DNA from: Palsa-504 sp963744575
Lineage (GTDB): Bacteria > Actinomycetota > Actinomycetes > Streptosporangiales > Streptosporangiaceae
Length of the DNA: 64,000 bases
NCBI GenBank assembly: GCA_963744575.1
Contig: CAVUUF010000016.1
Location: 124,001 to 188,000 of the forward strand
Direction: 5' to 3'
Part shown: in pieces, positions 1-7,690 of the stretch
Position numbering within the stretch: the stretch's first letter is position 1
Layout of the letters: every line of letters begins with the position of its first letter
Position numbers and translations under genes: made by a program
The notes under the pieces: model-generated
The model's input: only the letters and a program-made list of their open reading frames with translations
What the model was told of the DNA's origin: nothing
Database searches by the model: none

Positions 1-349
1 ACAGCTCGGCCCGGCCGTGCACGGTCACGGCGAACTCCTCGCCGGGCAGGTGGGTGGCGCTGACCGCGGGCCGGGCGGCCAGGTGGCGCATCCGCACCGA
101 GTTCCGGCCCGAGCTGAACCAGAACGACCCGTGCAGGAAGTAGCCGTCGACCGGTCCCGCCAGCGGCCGCCCGTCCGCGGTCACCGTGGCCACGGTGAGC
201 AGCCGCATGCCCGGCAGCCGCGCGGCCAGCTGCGCAGCGGTCAGCCGCCGTTCGTCGGTGATGATCCCCCGCAGGTGCGGGCCCGCGCCGGCCGCGCTGC
301 GGTCCAGCAGTTCCTGCAGGCGGTCGAGCTCCTCTTGGTTCTCGAGCAT
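1..349 (-). CDS. Pyridoxamine 5'-phosphate oxidase-family protein (C-terminus cut by window edge)
   Basis: Reading left from an ATG at 349 the frame stays open to base 1, so the C-terminus lies outside the window. After a short Glu/Leu-rich helix the protein enters a split beta-barrel: LTAAQLAARLPGMRLLTVAT is followed by TADGRPLAGPVDGYF and a segment with SSGRNSVRMRHL, the pattern of FMN- or F420-binding split-barrel proteins that test a small substrate. Expected role: flavin-dependent reductase or oxidase of the cytoplasm, substrate unknown. The gene is separated by 20 bp from a broken acetyltransferase on the same strand. About 115 residues are visible. Family assignment is fairly sure; the reaction is not. 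Confidence 0.72.
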   Translation of the reverse strand, partial: MLENQEELDRLQELLDRSAAGAGPHLRGIITDERRLTAAQLAARLPGMRLLTVATVTADGRPLAGPVDGYFLHGSFWFSSGRNSVRMRHLAARPAVSATHLPGEEFAVTVHGRAEL

Positions 350-369
350 CTGCCGATTACACCACGCGG

Positions 370-627
370 CTAGGACATCTCGTCGGCCGCCTGCACGTGG
401 GGGAGGTCGCGGGTGAACGGGCGGAACCCCACGTCGTAGTACAGCGACCGGGCGGCGGCGTGCGCCGGGGCGCCCAGGCAGGCCACGAGCATCTCGGCGG
501 CGCCCGCCTCCGCGGCGCGCCGCATGCCGTACCGGAGCAGCGACCGGGCTAGGCCCAGCCGGCGATAACCCTGGTGCGTGCCGACCGGCTCGAACCCGGC
601 GGTGCCGTTACGCTCGTCGAGCCACAT
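370..627 (-). pseudogene. GNAT acetyltransferase, C-terminal half only
   Basis: The 85 residues contain the acetyl-CoA binding motif A (GTHQGYRRLGLARSLL) and the closing strand YYDVGFRPF of a GNAT fold. The first half of the domain is missing: GNAT proteins are normally 140 residues or more, and upstream of the ATG at 627 the same frame reads low-complexity Pro/Gly/Ala until it runs into the neighbouring CBS gene. No Shine-Dalgarno precedes the ATG. I read it as a truncated relic. It could still be translated as a fragment. Confidence 0.6.
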
Positions 628-649
628 GATCGTCGTGGCGGCCAGCGGT

Positions 650-689
650 CCTGGACTGGCTGGCGGGCCAGGCCCGGAGCCAGTCCAGG
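650..689. terminator. 12-bp perfect hairpin between CBS gene and GNAT relic
   Basis: CCTGGACTGGCT (650-661) and AGCCAGTCCAGG (678-689) pair perfectly around a 16-nt loop. It sits 7 bp beyond the stop of the CBS gene, so it probably ends that transcript. There is no U-tract, as is common for terminators in GC-rich actinobacteria. Confidence 0.5.
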
Positions 690-695
690 TTGGCG

Positions 696-1118
696 TTAGC
701 TCGCCGCGCTGCGAGGCTGGGGCGGCCGGCTGATCCTGGCGGCGAACAGGTCACGGAGGCTGACCACGCCGCGCACGTGCCGGCCCTCCACGATGGGCAG
801 GTGACGGAAGCCGTTCAGGAGCATCATCTGGGCCGCTTCCTCGACCGGCGTGTCCGGGCTCGCGGACTGCGGGTCCTTGGTCATCCAGGCCGACACCGGC
901 ACTGCGGTCAGGTCTGACCCGGAGGCCGCGGCCTTGAGCACGTCGCGCTCGGTGAGGATGCCCGCCAGGAAGGGGCCCTGCATGACGAGGGCCGAGCCCA
1001 CCTTCTCGCGCACCATCGCGGCCGCGGCCTCGGCGACCGGACTGTCCCGGGCGGTCGATACCATCCGCGCGTGCATCAGGTCGCCGACCGTGTAGGTCCG
1101 GCGTGCGGCGTCAGCCAC
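696..1118 (-). CDS. Two-CBS-domain protein
   Basis: A 140-residue protein made of two CBS motifs. The first covers VGDLMHARMVSTARDSPVAE to GILTERDVLKA; the second covers VSAWMTKDPQSASPDTPVEE to GVVSLRDLFAARI. Stand-alone CBS pairs bind adenosyl nucleotides and act as energy or redox sensors. The frame is open well upstream (to 1538) but that part is antisense-like and Ser/Arg/Cys-rich. I place the start at the GTG at 1118, which overlaps the last 8 bases of the upstream gene (stop at 1111-1113) and would be translationally coupled to it. The Ala/Pro-rich tail ends just before a hairpin. Confidence 0.8.
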   Translation of the reverse strand: MADAARRTYTVGDLMHARMVSTARDSPVAEAAAAMVREKVGSALVMQGPFLAGILTERDVLKAAASGSDLTAVPVSAWMTKDPQSASPDTPVEEAAQMMLLNGFRHLPIVEGRHVRGVVSLRDLFAARISRPPQPRSAAS

Positions 1119-1353
1119 TTTCGCCGATTTCGAACAGCTCGGACTCGTCGTGAGGTGACGACGGCCCGGCGAGCTCTTCGGACAGCAGCCGCCACAGCGA
1201 GCCCGCCCACGCGGACAGCTGCGGCCAGCGCATCCAGAACAGCTGGAGGGTCGTCTCGTCAAACTGGTTGTGCGCCTGCTCAGGAGATACCGAGTGGGTG
1301 AAATCCTCGAGCTGGTGCATAAGGTCGAGGAACCGGTCGGCGCTGCCATCCAT
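1111..1353 (-). CDS. Conserved-type hypothetical protein, 80 aa
   Basis: Starts at the ATG at 1353, 5 nt after a near-perfect Shine-Dalgarno (GGAGGTGA). The product is a small acidic, Trp- and Leu-rich helical protein (FLDLMHQLEDF, then LFWMRWPQLSAWAGSLWRLL) ending in an acidic tail. I do not recognise a family. Its stop overlaps the start of the CBS-domain gene, so the two form a two-gene operon and may work together, for example as sensor and partner. Confidence 0.65.
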   Translation of the reverse strand: MDGSADRFLDLMHQLEDFTHSVSPEQAHNQFDETTLQLFWMRWPQLSAWAGSLWRLLSEELAGPSSPHDESELFEIGESG

Positions 1354-1768
1354 CCAATCACCTCCAGGGGGAGCCGAAGGGCCGGCCACTCCGGGGCGGC
1401 CGGCCAACGTCGGGAGAAGCTAAGTGCGGGGATCCATACCCCGAAAGAACCGTGCGCATGAGGACAGCCGCTGCTTATTTTTCCTCGCCGCGGCAGAAAG
1501 GTATAGACCCCTGGCCAAACTCGGCGATACCCAGGCACGACCCGTGTCGCGTGGCCGGGCTGCCCGCACGGCTGGCCCGATACCGTTCGGCCCAGGCGTT
1601 ATACCGCCGGCTGCGAGACGACCAGGCTGGGCCGGAGGAAGCGGCGGTCAGCCGGGTGATCGGGGTCAGTTGGCGAGGCCGGCCCGGGGATATCATGGCC
1701 TGCACCATCCGTGACTAACCGCCGGGACCAAGCACGCCTGGTTACCAACACAGCGATAGGCAGGGGCC
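1354..1768. other. 415-bp intergenic region
   Basis: Separates the leftward CBS operon from rightward ppm1. Short open frames occur on both strands but none has a recognisable domain, a ribosome site or convincing codon use. I see no repeat, RNA gene or clear operator; it presumably holds the divergent promoters. Confidence 0.4.
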
Positions 1769-2536
1769 GTGACTGAGCCAAACCCACCCGCCGGGCCATC
1801 GGCGGGCCGGATCGTCGTCGTGATGCCGACGTACAACGAGCGGCGGAACCTGGAGCCCATCGCGGGCCGGGTGCGGGCGGCGCTGCCGGCGGCGGACCTG
1901 CTGATCGTGGACGACAACAGCCCGGACGGCACCGGGGACATCGCGGACAAGCTGGCCGAGGCCGGCCCGCACGTGCAGGTCATGCACCGGACTGAGAAGA
2001 CCGGGCTGGGCAAGGCCTACATCGCGGGGTTCGGCTGGGCGCTCGAGCGCGGTTACGACGTGATCGTGGAGATGGACGCGGACGGCTCACACCAGCCGGA
2101 GCACCTGCCCAGCCTGGTCGGCGCGCTCGACGGCGAGAACGCGGACCTGTCCATCGGGTCCCGGTGGGTACCGGGCGGCCGGGTCGTCAACTGGCCGAAG
2201 TCCCGGGAGGCGCTGTCCCGCGCCGCGAACATCTACACCCGGCTCATGCTCGGCCTGGACGTTCGCGACGCGACCGCGGGATTCCGCGCCTACCGGGCCG
2301 GCACGCTGCGCAAGATCAGCCTGAACCAGGTGGAATCGACCGGGTACTGCTTCCAGATCGACCTGACGATCCGGGTCGCCCAGGCGGGCCTGCGGATCGT
2401 CGAGGTGCCGATCACGTTCGTGGAACGGGAGCACGGTGCCTCCAAGATGAGCAACGGAATCATCCTGGAGGCGTTCTGGCGGGTCGCGCAGTGGGGCGTG
2501 GCGCGACGGCTCCGTCAACTGCGCAAACGCGGCTAG
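1769..2536 (+). CDS. ppm1: Polyprenol monophosphomannose synthase
   Basis: A 255-residue GT-A glycosyltransferase (GT2) that moves mannose from GDP-mannose to polyprenyl phosphate, the donor for lipoglycan and protein mannosylation at the membrane. Visible motifs: VVMPTYNERRNL near residue 17, the nucleotide-binding DDNS (48-51), the metal-binding DAD in EMDADGSH (101-108), and SIGSRWVPGG near 128. It is the catalytic domain alone, as in actinobacteria where the Lnt-like membrane domain may be separate. GTG start with an AGGGG ribosome site 3-7 nt upstream. It converges on rbpA. Confidence 0.92.
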   Translation: MTEPNPPAGPSAGRIVVVMPTYNERRNLEPIAGRVRAALPAADLLIVDDNSPDGTGDIADKLAEAGPHVQVMHRTEKTGLGKAYIAGFGWALERGYDVIVEMDADGSHQPEHLPSLVGALDGENADLSIGSRWVPGGRVVNWPKSREALSRAANIYTRLMLGLDVRDATAGFRAYRAGTLRKISLNQVESTGYCFQIDLTIRVAQAGLRIVEVPITFVEREHGASKMSNGIILEAFWRVAQWGVARRLRQLRKRG

Positions 2537-2587
2537 GGGCAGCCCCGGGGCCTGGGCCAGCCCGGGTGCCCGAGCTGAGGCGGGCGG

Positions 2588-2968
2588 CTAGGCGCTGCGG
2601 CGGTGCGGGCGCCTGGTGTCCTGGCCGCGGTCGCTGCTGCGGCGCTCCCTGATGATCTCCAGGCGCTCGGCGAGCACGGCCTCGAGGTCCTCGACCGTGC
2701 GGCGCTCCATGAGCATGTCCCAGTGGCTGCGCGGCGGCTTCGCCTTCTTGGGCGACGGGGACTCGCCGGTCGCCGCGATGGCGACGGCGCCGCAGACACG
2801 GCACTCCCACCCGGGGGGAAGCTCCGCCTCAGCGGCGAAAGGCACGCTAAAATGGTGCCCGTTCGGGCAGTCGAAGGCGACATCCTGACGAGGCGCCAGG
2901 TCGGTGTTCCTGTCGTTCTCGTAGCTCGTCGCACCGAGCCGGGTGCCGCGAAGTGCGCGTTCGGCCAT
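2588..2968 (-). CDS. rbpA: RNA polymerase-binding protein RbpA
   Basis: A 126-residue actinobacterial protein that binds RNA polymerase and principal sigma factors and stabilises the open complex; it also lowers rifampicin sensitivity. The sequence shows the N-terminal tail, the zinc-ribbon core (CPNGHHF at 34-40, CRVCG at 56-60), the basic linker (PKKAKPPR) and the sigma-interaction helix (SHWDMLMERRTVEDLEAVL). Start ATG at 2968 follows GGGAGG with an 8-nt spacer. A SigR/SigH-type promoter lies about 40-65 bp upstream, matching thiol-stress control of this gene in Streptomyces. Confidence 0.96.
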   Translation of the reverse strand: MAERALRGTRLGATSYENDRNTDLAPRQDVAFDCPNGHHFSVPFAAEAELPPGWECRVCGAVAIAATGESPSPKKAKPPRSHWDMLMERRTVEDLEAVLAERLEIIRERRSSDRGQDTRRPHRRSA

Positions 2969-3006
2969 GCTTGCTGCCTCCCAGGCGGTCAGCGGTCTTC
3001 TCGAGC

Positions 3007-3033
3007 AACGCTGAATACCCGGACAAGATTCCC
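3007..3033 (-). promoter_or_regulatory. SigR/SigH-type promoter of rbpA
   Basis: On the minus strand GGGAAT (3033-3028) is followed after exactly 18 bp by GTT (3009-3007). This is the consensus for the thiol-oxidative-stress ECF factor SigR of Streptomyces (SigH in mycobacteria). It points at rbpA with a leader of roughly 30 nt. Confidence 0.75.
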
Positions 3034-3110
3034 CCGGACGGTGTTACCCAATCGTATTTCGGCGGAAAGATCGCAGTTACCTAACGCCGGGGCGCTCCGC
3101 CGCGATTCCG

Positions 3111-3893
3111 CTACGAGCCGCGGGGGTTCCACTGACCTCGCTCGACGAGAACCTCGCGCAGGGTCTCGATGTCGTCGGTCATGATCCCGTCGGCGCCCAG
3201 GTCCAGCAGGCGACTCATCTCGGCCCGGTCGTTGATCGTCCACACGTGCACGTCGAGCCCGAGGGCGTGCGCCCGGCGGAGGAACGAGCGGGACGCGACC
3301 CGGCCCGGCACCTGGGCGCAGCGGACCTGCCATTGCGCCAGCCTGCGGGCGAGCAGGCCGGCCTGTCCCTCCTGGACGGCCGCGCCGATGGTGTACCGGA
3401 CGGCCGCGATCACCGCCGGGGAGGTCGCCATGCATACCGGCCGGTCGAGGAGCCCGCGCGCGGCCCGCAGCCTGCCGCCGGAGAACGAGGTGACGCAGAC
3501 CCGGTCCCAGGCGCCGGTGCGGCGCAGCACCCCGGGTAGCAGCGCGATGCCGGACTCGTCCTTCAGGTCGATGTTGAAGCGCGCGTCGGGCCAGGCGTCG
3601 AGCAGGTCCTCGATCGCCGGTATCGGCTCGGAGCCGGCCACCCGCATCGCGCTGACCTCGCGGAAGGTGCGTGCGCCTAGCGGCCCCGACGCGTCGGTCA
3701 CCCGGTCGAGCGTGCGGTCGTGGAATGCCATGAGCTTCCCGTCCGCGGTGGCCCGGGCGTCGGTCTCCAGGTACGTGTAGCCGAGCTTGACCGCGTGCTC
3801 GAACGCCGTCCAGGTGTTTTCCGGCGCGTGGGACGCGCCGCCCCGGTGCGCGAACGCGTGCGGGCGGGGGCGGTCGAGAAACGGTACCGGCAC
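3111..3893 (-). CDS. Glycerophosphodiester phosphodiesterase
   Basis: A 260-residue GDPD TIM barrel that hydrolyses glycerophosphodiesters to glycerol-3-phosphate and an alcohol. Catalytic and metal residues are visible: HRGG (16-19), PENT (25-28), LETD (42-45), FHD (57-59) and, later, FNIDLKDE and VWTINDRAEMSRLLDLGADGIMTDD. No signal peptide is seen, so it is probably cytoplasmic. I chose the GTG at 3893. No Shine-Dalgarno precedes it, but CATACT stands 7 nt upstream as a possible -10 box, suggesting a leaderless mRNA. The open frame extends far upstream through an antisense stretch and should not be taken as coding. Confidence 0.9.
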   Translation of the reverse strand: MPVPFLDRPRPHAFAHRGGASHAPENTWTAFEHAVKLGYTYLETDARATADGKLMAFHDRTLDRVTDASGPLGARTFREVSAMRVAGSEPIPAIEDLLDAWPDARFNIDLKDESGIALLPGVLRRTGAWDRVCVTSFSGGRLRAARGLLDRPVCMATSPAVIAAVRYTIGAAVQEGQAGLLARRLAQWQVRCAQVPGRVASRSFLRRAHALGLDVHVWTINDRAEMSRLLDLGADGIMTDDIETLREVLVERGQWNPRGS

Positions 3894-3955
3894 GATGGTA
3901 AGTATGCCCGTTTCCGGCGTTGACCTGGTGAACTGCGGGTGCCTGCCTGGTTGCG

Positions 3956-4513
3956 CTACCGGGCCCAGGCCCGCCGCCGGGCTTCGGCCATGGCCACGGC
4001 CGCCGCTACCGCCACGTTCAGCGACCCGACCCGGCCCGGCTGCGGGATATAGGTGACGGCGTCGGCCATGGCGAGCAGGCCCGCCGTGCAGCCGTGGTCC
4101 TCGTTGCCGACGGCGAGGCAGACGTCGCCGTCGAGCGGCGCCTCGTGCAGCGGGACCGCGCCGGTGGCCAGTTCGACCGCGACCACCCGCAGGCCCGAGG
4201 CCGCCGCCGCCTTGGCCGCGGCGACGGGGTCCGGTTCCTGCGTGGCCTCGATCAGCCGCTGCGTGCCGAGCGCCGTCTTGCCCACGCCCGGATGGCCGAG
4301 CGGGGCGGTGCTGCCGCACAGCCACAGCCGCTCGGCGCCGAACGCGGCGGCCGAGCGGACGATCGAGCCGACGTTGAACGGCTGGGCCACCGAGTCGAGC
4401 AGCAGCGCCAGGCGGGTCTCGCCGGCCCGGCGCCACTCCCGGTTGAGCCGTTTGACCTCGGTGGGGCGCAGTTGCCTGGGGGCGCCCGCCGCGGCGGGCA
4501 CGAGCCGGGTCAC
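3956..4513 (-). CDS. TrmH-family (SpoU) RNA 2'-O-methyltransferase
   Basis: A 185-residue SPOUT enzyme that methylates ribose 2'-OH of tRNA or rRNA using SAM. The three SpoU motifs are present: NVGSIVR (47-53), GNEDHG (136-141) and IPQPGRVGSLNVAVA (156-170), the last forming the trefoil knot. The N-terminal 30 residues may bind RNA. The GTG start at 4513 overlaps the TGA of the upstream methyltransferase as GTGA, so translation is coupled. Target nucleotide cannot be told from sequence. Confidence 0.9.
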   Translation of the reverse strand: MTRLVPAAAGAPRQLRPTEVKRLNREWRRAGETRLALLLDSVAQPFNVGSIVRSAAAFGAERLWLCGSTAPLGHPGVGKTALGTQRLIEATQEPDPVAAAKAAAASGLRVVAVELATGAVPLHEAPLDGDVCLAVGNEDHGCTAGLLAMADAVTYIPQPGRVGSLNVAVAAAVAMAEARRRAWAR

Positions 4514-5133
4514 GGGCTGCTCACCCCGGCTCGTTCGGCCTGATAATCCACCTGGAGCAGGCGGTAGCCGCTCCGTGCGGCGAGCCGTGTCACGGGCCAG
4601 CCCTGCCCTTCCAGCCAGCGGTGCAGCGAGTCGGCGCCGAGGTTGCGCCCGACCACCAGGTACGCGTGCCCGGCCGGATCCAGCCGGTCCAGCCAGGAAG
4701 ACAGCAGCGCGTGCAGCGCGTCCTTGCCGATGCGGACCGGCGGGTTGGACCAGATCCCGGCGAACCGCGCGGGCAGCGACGCGTCGCCGGGCGGGACGCA
4801 GCGCACGTTCTCAAGGCCGGCCGCGCGGGCGTTCCGCGCGCACAGCCCGAGCGCCCGCTCGTTGACGTCCACGGCCCACACGCACGAGCCGGGCGAGCGC
4901 GCGGCCAGCACGCAGGCGACCGGCCCGTAGCCGCAGCCCAGGTCGAGTACGTTACCGGCGGCCGGCGGCGCGGGGGACGCCTCGAGCAGCAGCCGGGTGC
5001 CCGGGTCGAGCCTGCCGGGGGAGAACACCCCGGCGTCGGTGGCCAGTTCCAGGTAGACCTCGGGCAGGATCACCCGCACCTGCCCCGGCCGGTGCGCCGT
5101 CCGGGGATGCGCGGAGAAATAGTGGTCGGTCAC
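4510..5133 (-). CDS. RsmC-like class I SAM methyltransferase
   Basis: A 207-residue Rossmann methyltransferase of the small-domain (MTS) type. Motif I is LDLGCGYGP (63-71), the acidic loop is AVDVNERAL (87-95) and the catalytic NPP is at 130-132, as in N2-guanine rRNA methyltransferases. It lacks the N-terminal regulatory half of enterobacterial RsmC, which is usual in actinobacteria. GTG start at 5133 overlaps the TGA of the DUF3817 gene (GTGA), and its own TGA overlaps the TrmH start. The three genes form one coupled operon. Confidence 0.85.
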   Translation of the reverse strand: MTDHYFSAHPRTAHRPGQVRVILPEVYLELATDAGVFSPGRLDPGTRLLLEASPAPPAAGNVLDLGCGYGPVACVLAARSPGSCVWAVDVNERALGLCARNARAAGLENVRCVPPGDASLPARFAGIWSNPPVRIGKDALHALLSSWLDRLDPAGHAYLVVGRNLGADSLHRWLEGQGWPVTRLAARSGYRLLQVDYQAERAGVSSP

Positions 5134-5459
5134 ACCGATACGGTCGGCTGAGCCTGGCCGGCCAGCGCGGGGTCGATGAACCGGTGGGTGACCCACCGCT
5201 CGACGATGAACGTCATGATCGGGACGGTGCCGGCCAGCAGCATGATCACGGTCGGCTTGGTCGCCAGCCGCAGCCTGCGGGACAGCTGCCAGGCGAACAC
5301 CAGGTAGATGATGTACAGGATGCCGTGCACCACGCCGACGTCGTTGGCCACCGCCGGATGGCCCGCTATCTGCAGCGGGACGCCGACGAAGCACAAGATC
5401 ATGAGCACCACGCCGGTCACGTAGGCCATCACCCGGTACCGCAGTACCGCCGCTTTCAC
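5130..5459 (-). CDS. DUF3817 membrane protein
   Basis: A 109-residue inner-membrane protein with about three helices (YRVMAYVTGVVLMILCFVGV, VHGILYIIYLVFAWQLSRRL, VIMLLAGTVPIMTFIVERWV) in the DUF3817 pattern. Function unknown. I prefer the GTG at 5459, which follows GGAGA by 7 nt, over the first in-frame start 39 bp further up. Overlaps the next gene by GTGA. Confidence 0.82.
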   Translation of the reverse strand: MKAAVLRYRVMAYVTGVVLMILCFVGVPLQIAGHPAVANDVGVVHGILYIIYLVFAWQLSRRLRLATKPTVIMLLAGTVPIMTFIVERWVTHRFIDPALAGQAQPTVSV

Positions 5460-5479
5460 TGGTAAATCTCCTATCGCAG

Positions 5480-5959
5480 TTATCGCAGGCCGTGCCACCG
5501 GCCGTGGTTCTTGACCTCGGCGTTGAGCCGGGCCAGGTAGGCGTTGTACGCGCTGAGTTCCTCGTCGTCGTCCTCGCCCGGCGCGCCGTCCGGCAGCTGG
5601 ACAGATCCGGCCGCCTGGATGGCGCCGGAGACTCCGGCGGGCAGACTCTCCGCCTCGGCGGCGACCGCCCTGGGGTCGGGTATCTCGCCCCGCCTGATCC
5701 GGAACTCATCCCTGATCGTCCTGGCCCAGAAAACCACGGCGAACACCGCGAACAGCGGCCACTCGAAGGTGTACGCCCAGCTCAGCCCGTTGCCGGACAA
5801 CGCGCGGTGGAACTGCCAGTCGCCCAGCCACAGCATGCCGGAAAACGAGACCACCATCAGCAGGTGCCAGCCCAGCCAGCGGGGCCTGATGAGAAAATGC
5901 CACACGGGTCCGGCCGGCGTCCCGGCTGCGGCGGCAGGCGCCCGGTCCGCGTTTTCCAT
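5480..5959 (-). CDS. Two-helix membrane protein of unknown function
   Basis: The ATG at 5959 gives 159 residues: a short Ala-rich N-terminus, a hydrophobic segment (LGWHLLMVVSFSGMLWLGDW), a second one (WPLFAVFAVVFWARTI), then an acidic cytoplasmic tail (DDDEELSAYNAYLARLNAEVKNHG). Similar proteins sit in actinobacterial genomes without assigned function. TACCCT lies 7 nt before the ATG with no ribosome site, so the mRNA is probably leaderless. Head of the leftward operon with DUF3817, and divergent from adk across a repeat-bearing spacer. Confidence 0.75.
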   Translation of the reverse strand: MENADRAPAAAAGTPAGPVWHFLIRPRWLGWHLLMVVSFSGMLWLGDWQFHRALSGNGLSWAYTFEWPLFAVFAVVFWARTIRDEFRIRRGEIPDPRAVAAEAESLPAGVSGAIQAAGSVQLPDGAPGEDDDEELSAYNAYLARLNAEVKNHGRWHGLR

Positions 5960-5979
5960 GCCATGAGGGTAGCGCCGAC

Positions 5980-6027
5980 GGCGGATAACTCCCGCACAGG
6001 CGGGCGCGCTGGCGGATAATTCCCGCA
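5980..6027. repeat. Twin 17-bp direct repeats 31 bp apart
   Basis: GGCGGATAACTCCCGCA at 5980-5996 recurs with one change at 6011-6027. The 31-bp period is close to three helical turns, and each copy has GCGG/CCGC dyad ends. It lies in the spacer between the leftward membrane-protein gene and rightward adk, so a regulator pair-binding site is likely. Confidence 0.5.
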
Positions 6028-6087
6028 TGGGTCTGCGCACCGGATTCGCCGCTCCCGCCAGACGGCTGCGTATGCCAGGCTGATGAC

Positions 6088-6768
6088 ATGCGCAAATACG
6101 TGATCATGGGCGTGCAGGGCAGCGGCAAGGGCACGCAGAGCCAGATCCTGGTGGCTGACCTGGGCCTTGTGCACATCGGCGTGGGTGACATCTTCCGCTG
6201 GAACGTGCAGAACCACACCAAGCTGGGCGCCCAGGTCCGGCGCACCATGGCGGCCGGGGAACTGGTCAGCGACGACCTGGTGGAGGAGGTGGTCAGGGAC
6301 CGGCTCACCCAGCACGACTGGAACTTCGGCTTCATCATCGACGGGTTCCCGCGGAACCGCCGGCAGGCCGAGTTCTTCCTGGAGAGCTACGACATCAACG
6401 GTGTCATCGTGCTCGACCTGCCCGACTCCGAGGTCCGCCGCCGGGTGCTCAACCGCAGGCTGTGCGCCGACTGCGGGATGGACTACAACCTGATCGACAG
6501 CACCCCGAAACAGGCGGGCAAGTGCGACATGTGCGGGGGGGAGCTGATCACCAGGGAAGACGACACCGAGGAGGCGCTGGCGGTGCGGCTGCGCGAGTAT
6601 CACGCCCAGACCGAGGAAGTCCTGGAGATCTTCCGGCGCAAGGAGTACGTCTTCGTGGTGGACGCGCGGCCCGCCCCCGAGGCCGTCCAGGACCAGATCA
6701 GGAAGTGCCTCGCGCTGCCGTCGTACGAGCCGGACAAGCCGGAGCAGAAGGGGAGCGGCGGTGCGTGA
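6088..6768 (+). CDS. adk: Adenylate kinase-family nucleoside monophosphate kinase
   Basis: A 226-residue P-loop kinase (ATP + AMP = 2 ADP). P-loop GVQGSGKGT at 8-16, NMP-binding region with GVGDIFRW (31-38), GFPRN (86-90) and a zinc-lid with four cysteines (C126, C129, C146, C149). The lid makes it a long-form adenylate kinase. It overlaps the next gene, a PRPP synthase-like enzyme, by 8 bp, linking AMP metabolism and PRPP. Actinobacteria normally carry another adk in the ribosomal protein cluster, so this may be a second copy. Confidence 0.88.
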   Translation: MRKYVIMGVQGSGKGTQSQILVADLGLVHIGVGDIFRWNVQNHTKLGAQVRRTMAAGELVSDDLVEEVVRDRLTQHDWNFGFIIDGFPRNRRQAEFFLESYDINGVIVLDLPDSEVRRRVLNRRLCADCGMDYNLIDSTPKQAGKCDMCGGELITREDDTEEALAVRLREYHAQTEEVLEIFRRKEYVFVVDARPAPEAVQDQIRKCLALPSYEPDKPEQKGSGGA

Positions 6769-7690
6769 GATCGCGGTCTTCGGCGGCACCTCGCATCCGG
6801 CGCTGACCGCCGAGATCTGCGCGTACCTCGCGGTGCCGCAGCGCCCGGTGCTGGTCAAGCGGTTCGCCAACGACTGCCTGGAGGTCCAGCTGCAGTCCAA
6901 CTGCCGGGAGCGGGACGTGTTCCTGATCCAGTCGCTGATCCGGCCGGTGCAGGAACACCTGGTCGAGCTGCTGCTGATGGCGGACGCGGCCCGGGGCGCG
7001 TCGGCGGGGCGGGTGACCGCGGTGATGCCGCACTACGCCTACGCCAGGTCGGACAAGAAGGACGCGCCGCGGATCTCCATCGGCGGCCGCCTGATCGCCG
7101 ACCTGCTGGTCACCGCGGGGGTCAACCGGGTGCTCACGCTGAACCTGCACTCGCCGCAGGTGCACGGCTTCTTCTCGGTGCCCGTCGACCACCTGCACGC
7201 GCTGCGCGAGCTGGCCGGGCACTTCCGGCAGCGGGACCTGTCCAACGCCGTCGTGGTCTCACCCGACCTGGGCTACGCCAAGAGCGCGGCGGCGTTCGCC
7301 CGCCTGCTCAGCCTGCCGGTCGCGGCGGGGGCGAAGGAACGGCTGAGCGACACGGAGGTGAAGATCACCGCCATCATCGGCGACGTGGCCGGCCGGGACG
7401 TGATCGTCCTGGACGACGAGATCTCCCGCGGCACCACCGTGTTCGAGCTGCTCGACCGGCTGCGCGAGGAGGACGCGCGCTCGGTGGCCGTAGCCTGCAC
7501 GCACGCCCTGTTCGCCGACAACGCCCTGGACAAGCTGGCCGCCTGCGACGTGACCGAGATCGTCTGCACCAACACGGCGCCGCTGGACGCCGGGCACCCC
7601 AAGCTGACCGTGCTATCGGTGGCCCCGGCGCTGGCCGAGGCCATCAGCCGGATCCACAACGGCGAGTCGGTCAGCGCCTTGTTCCACTAG
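6761..7690 (+). CDS. Ribose-phosphate pyrophosphokinase-family protein
   Basis: A 309-residue tandem PRTase-fold protein of the PRPP synthetase family. It starts EIAVFGGTSHPALTAEI and keeps MPHYAYARSDKK (89-100), the metal-binding HSPQVHGFF and the phosphoribosyl loop. That loop reads DDEISRGTT (218-226), not the usual DDxIDTAGT. The flexible catalytic loop (AKERLSDTEV) also differs from the classical KKRP form. It may therefore be a specialised or divergent paralogue. GTG start overlaps adk by 8 bp; the 3' end overlaps the opposing oligopeptidase gene by 20 bp. Confidence 0.82.
   Translation: MREIAVFGGTSHPALTAEICAYLAVPQRPVLVKRFANDCLEVQLQSNCRERDVFLIQSLIRPVQEHLVELLLMADAARGASAGRVTAVMPHYAYARSDKKDAPRISIGGRLIADLLVTAGVNRVLTLNLHSPQVHGFFSVPVDHLHALRELAGHFRQRDLSNAVVVSPDLGYAKSAAAFARLLSLPVAAGAKERLSDTEVKITAIIGDVAGRDVIVLDDEISRGTTVFELLDRLREEDARSVAVACTHALFADNALDKLAACDVTEIVCTNTAPLDAGHPKLTVLSVAPALAEAISRIHNGESVSALFH

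Noticed and set aside
3894..4436. Extension of the glycerophosphodiesterase frame upstream
   Set aside because: It is an off-frame reading of the TrmH gene on the same strand; the GDPD motif order starts right after GTG 3893.
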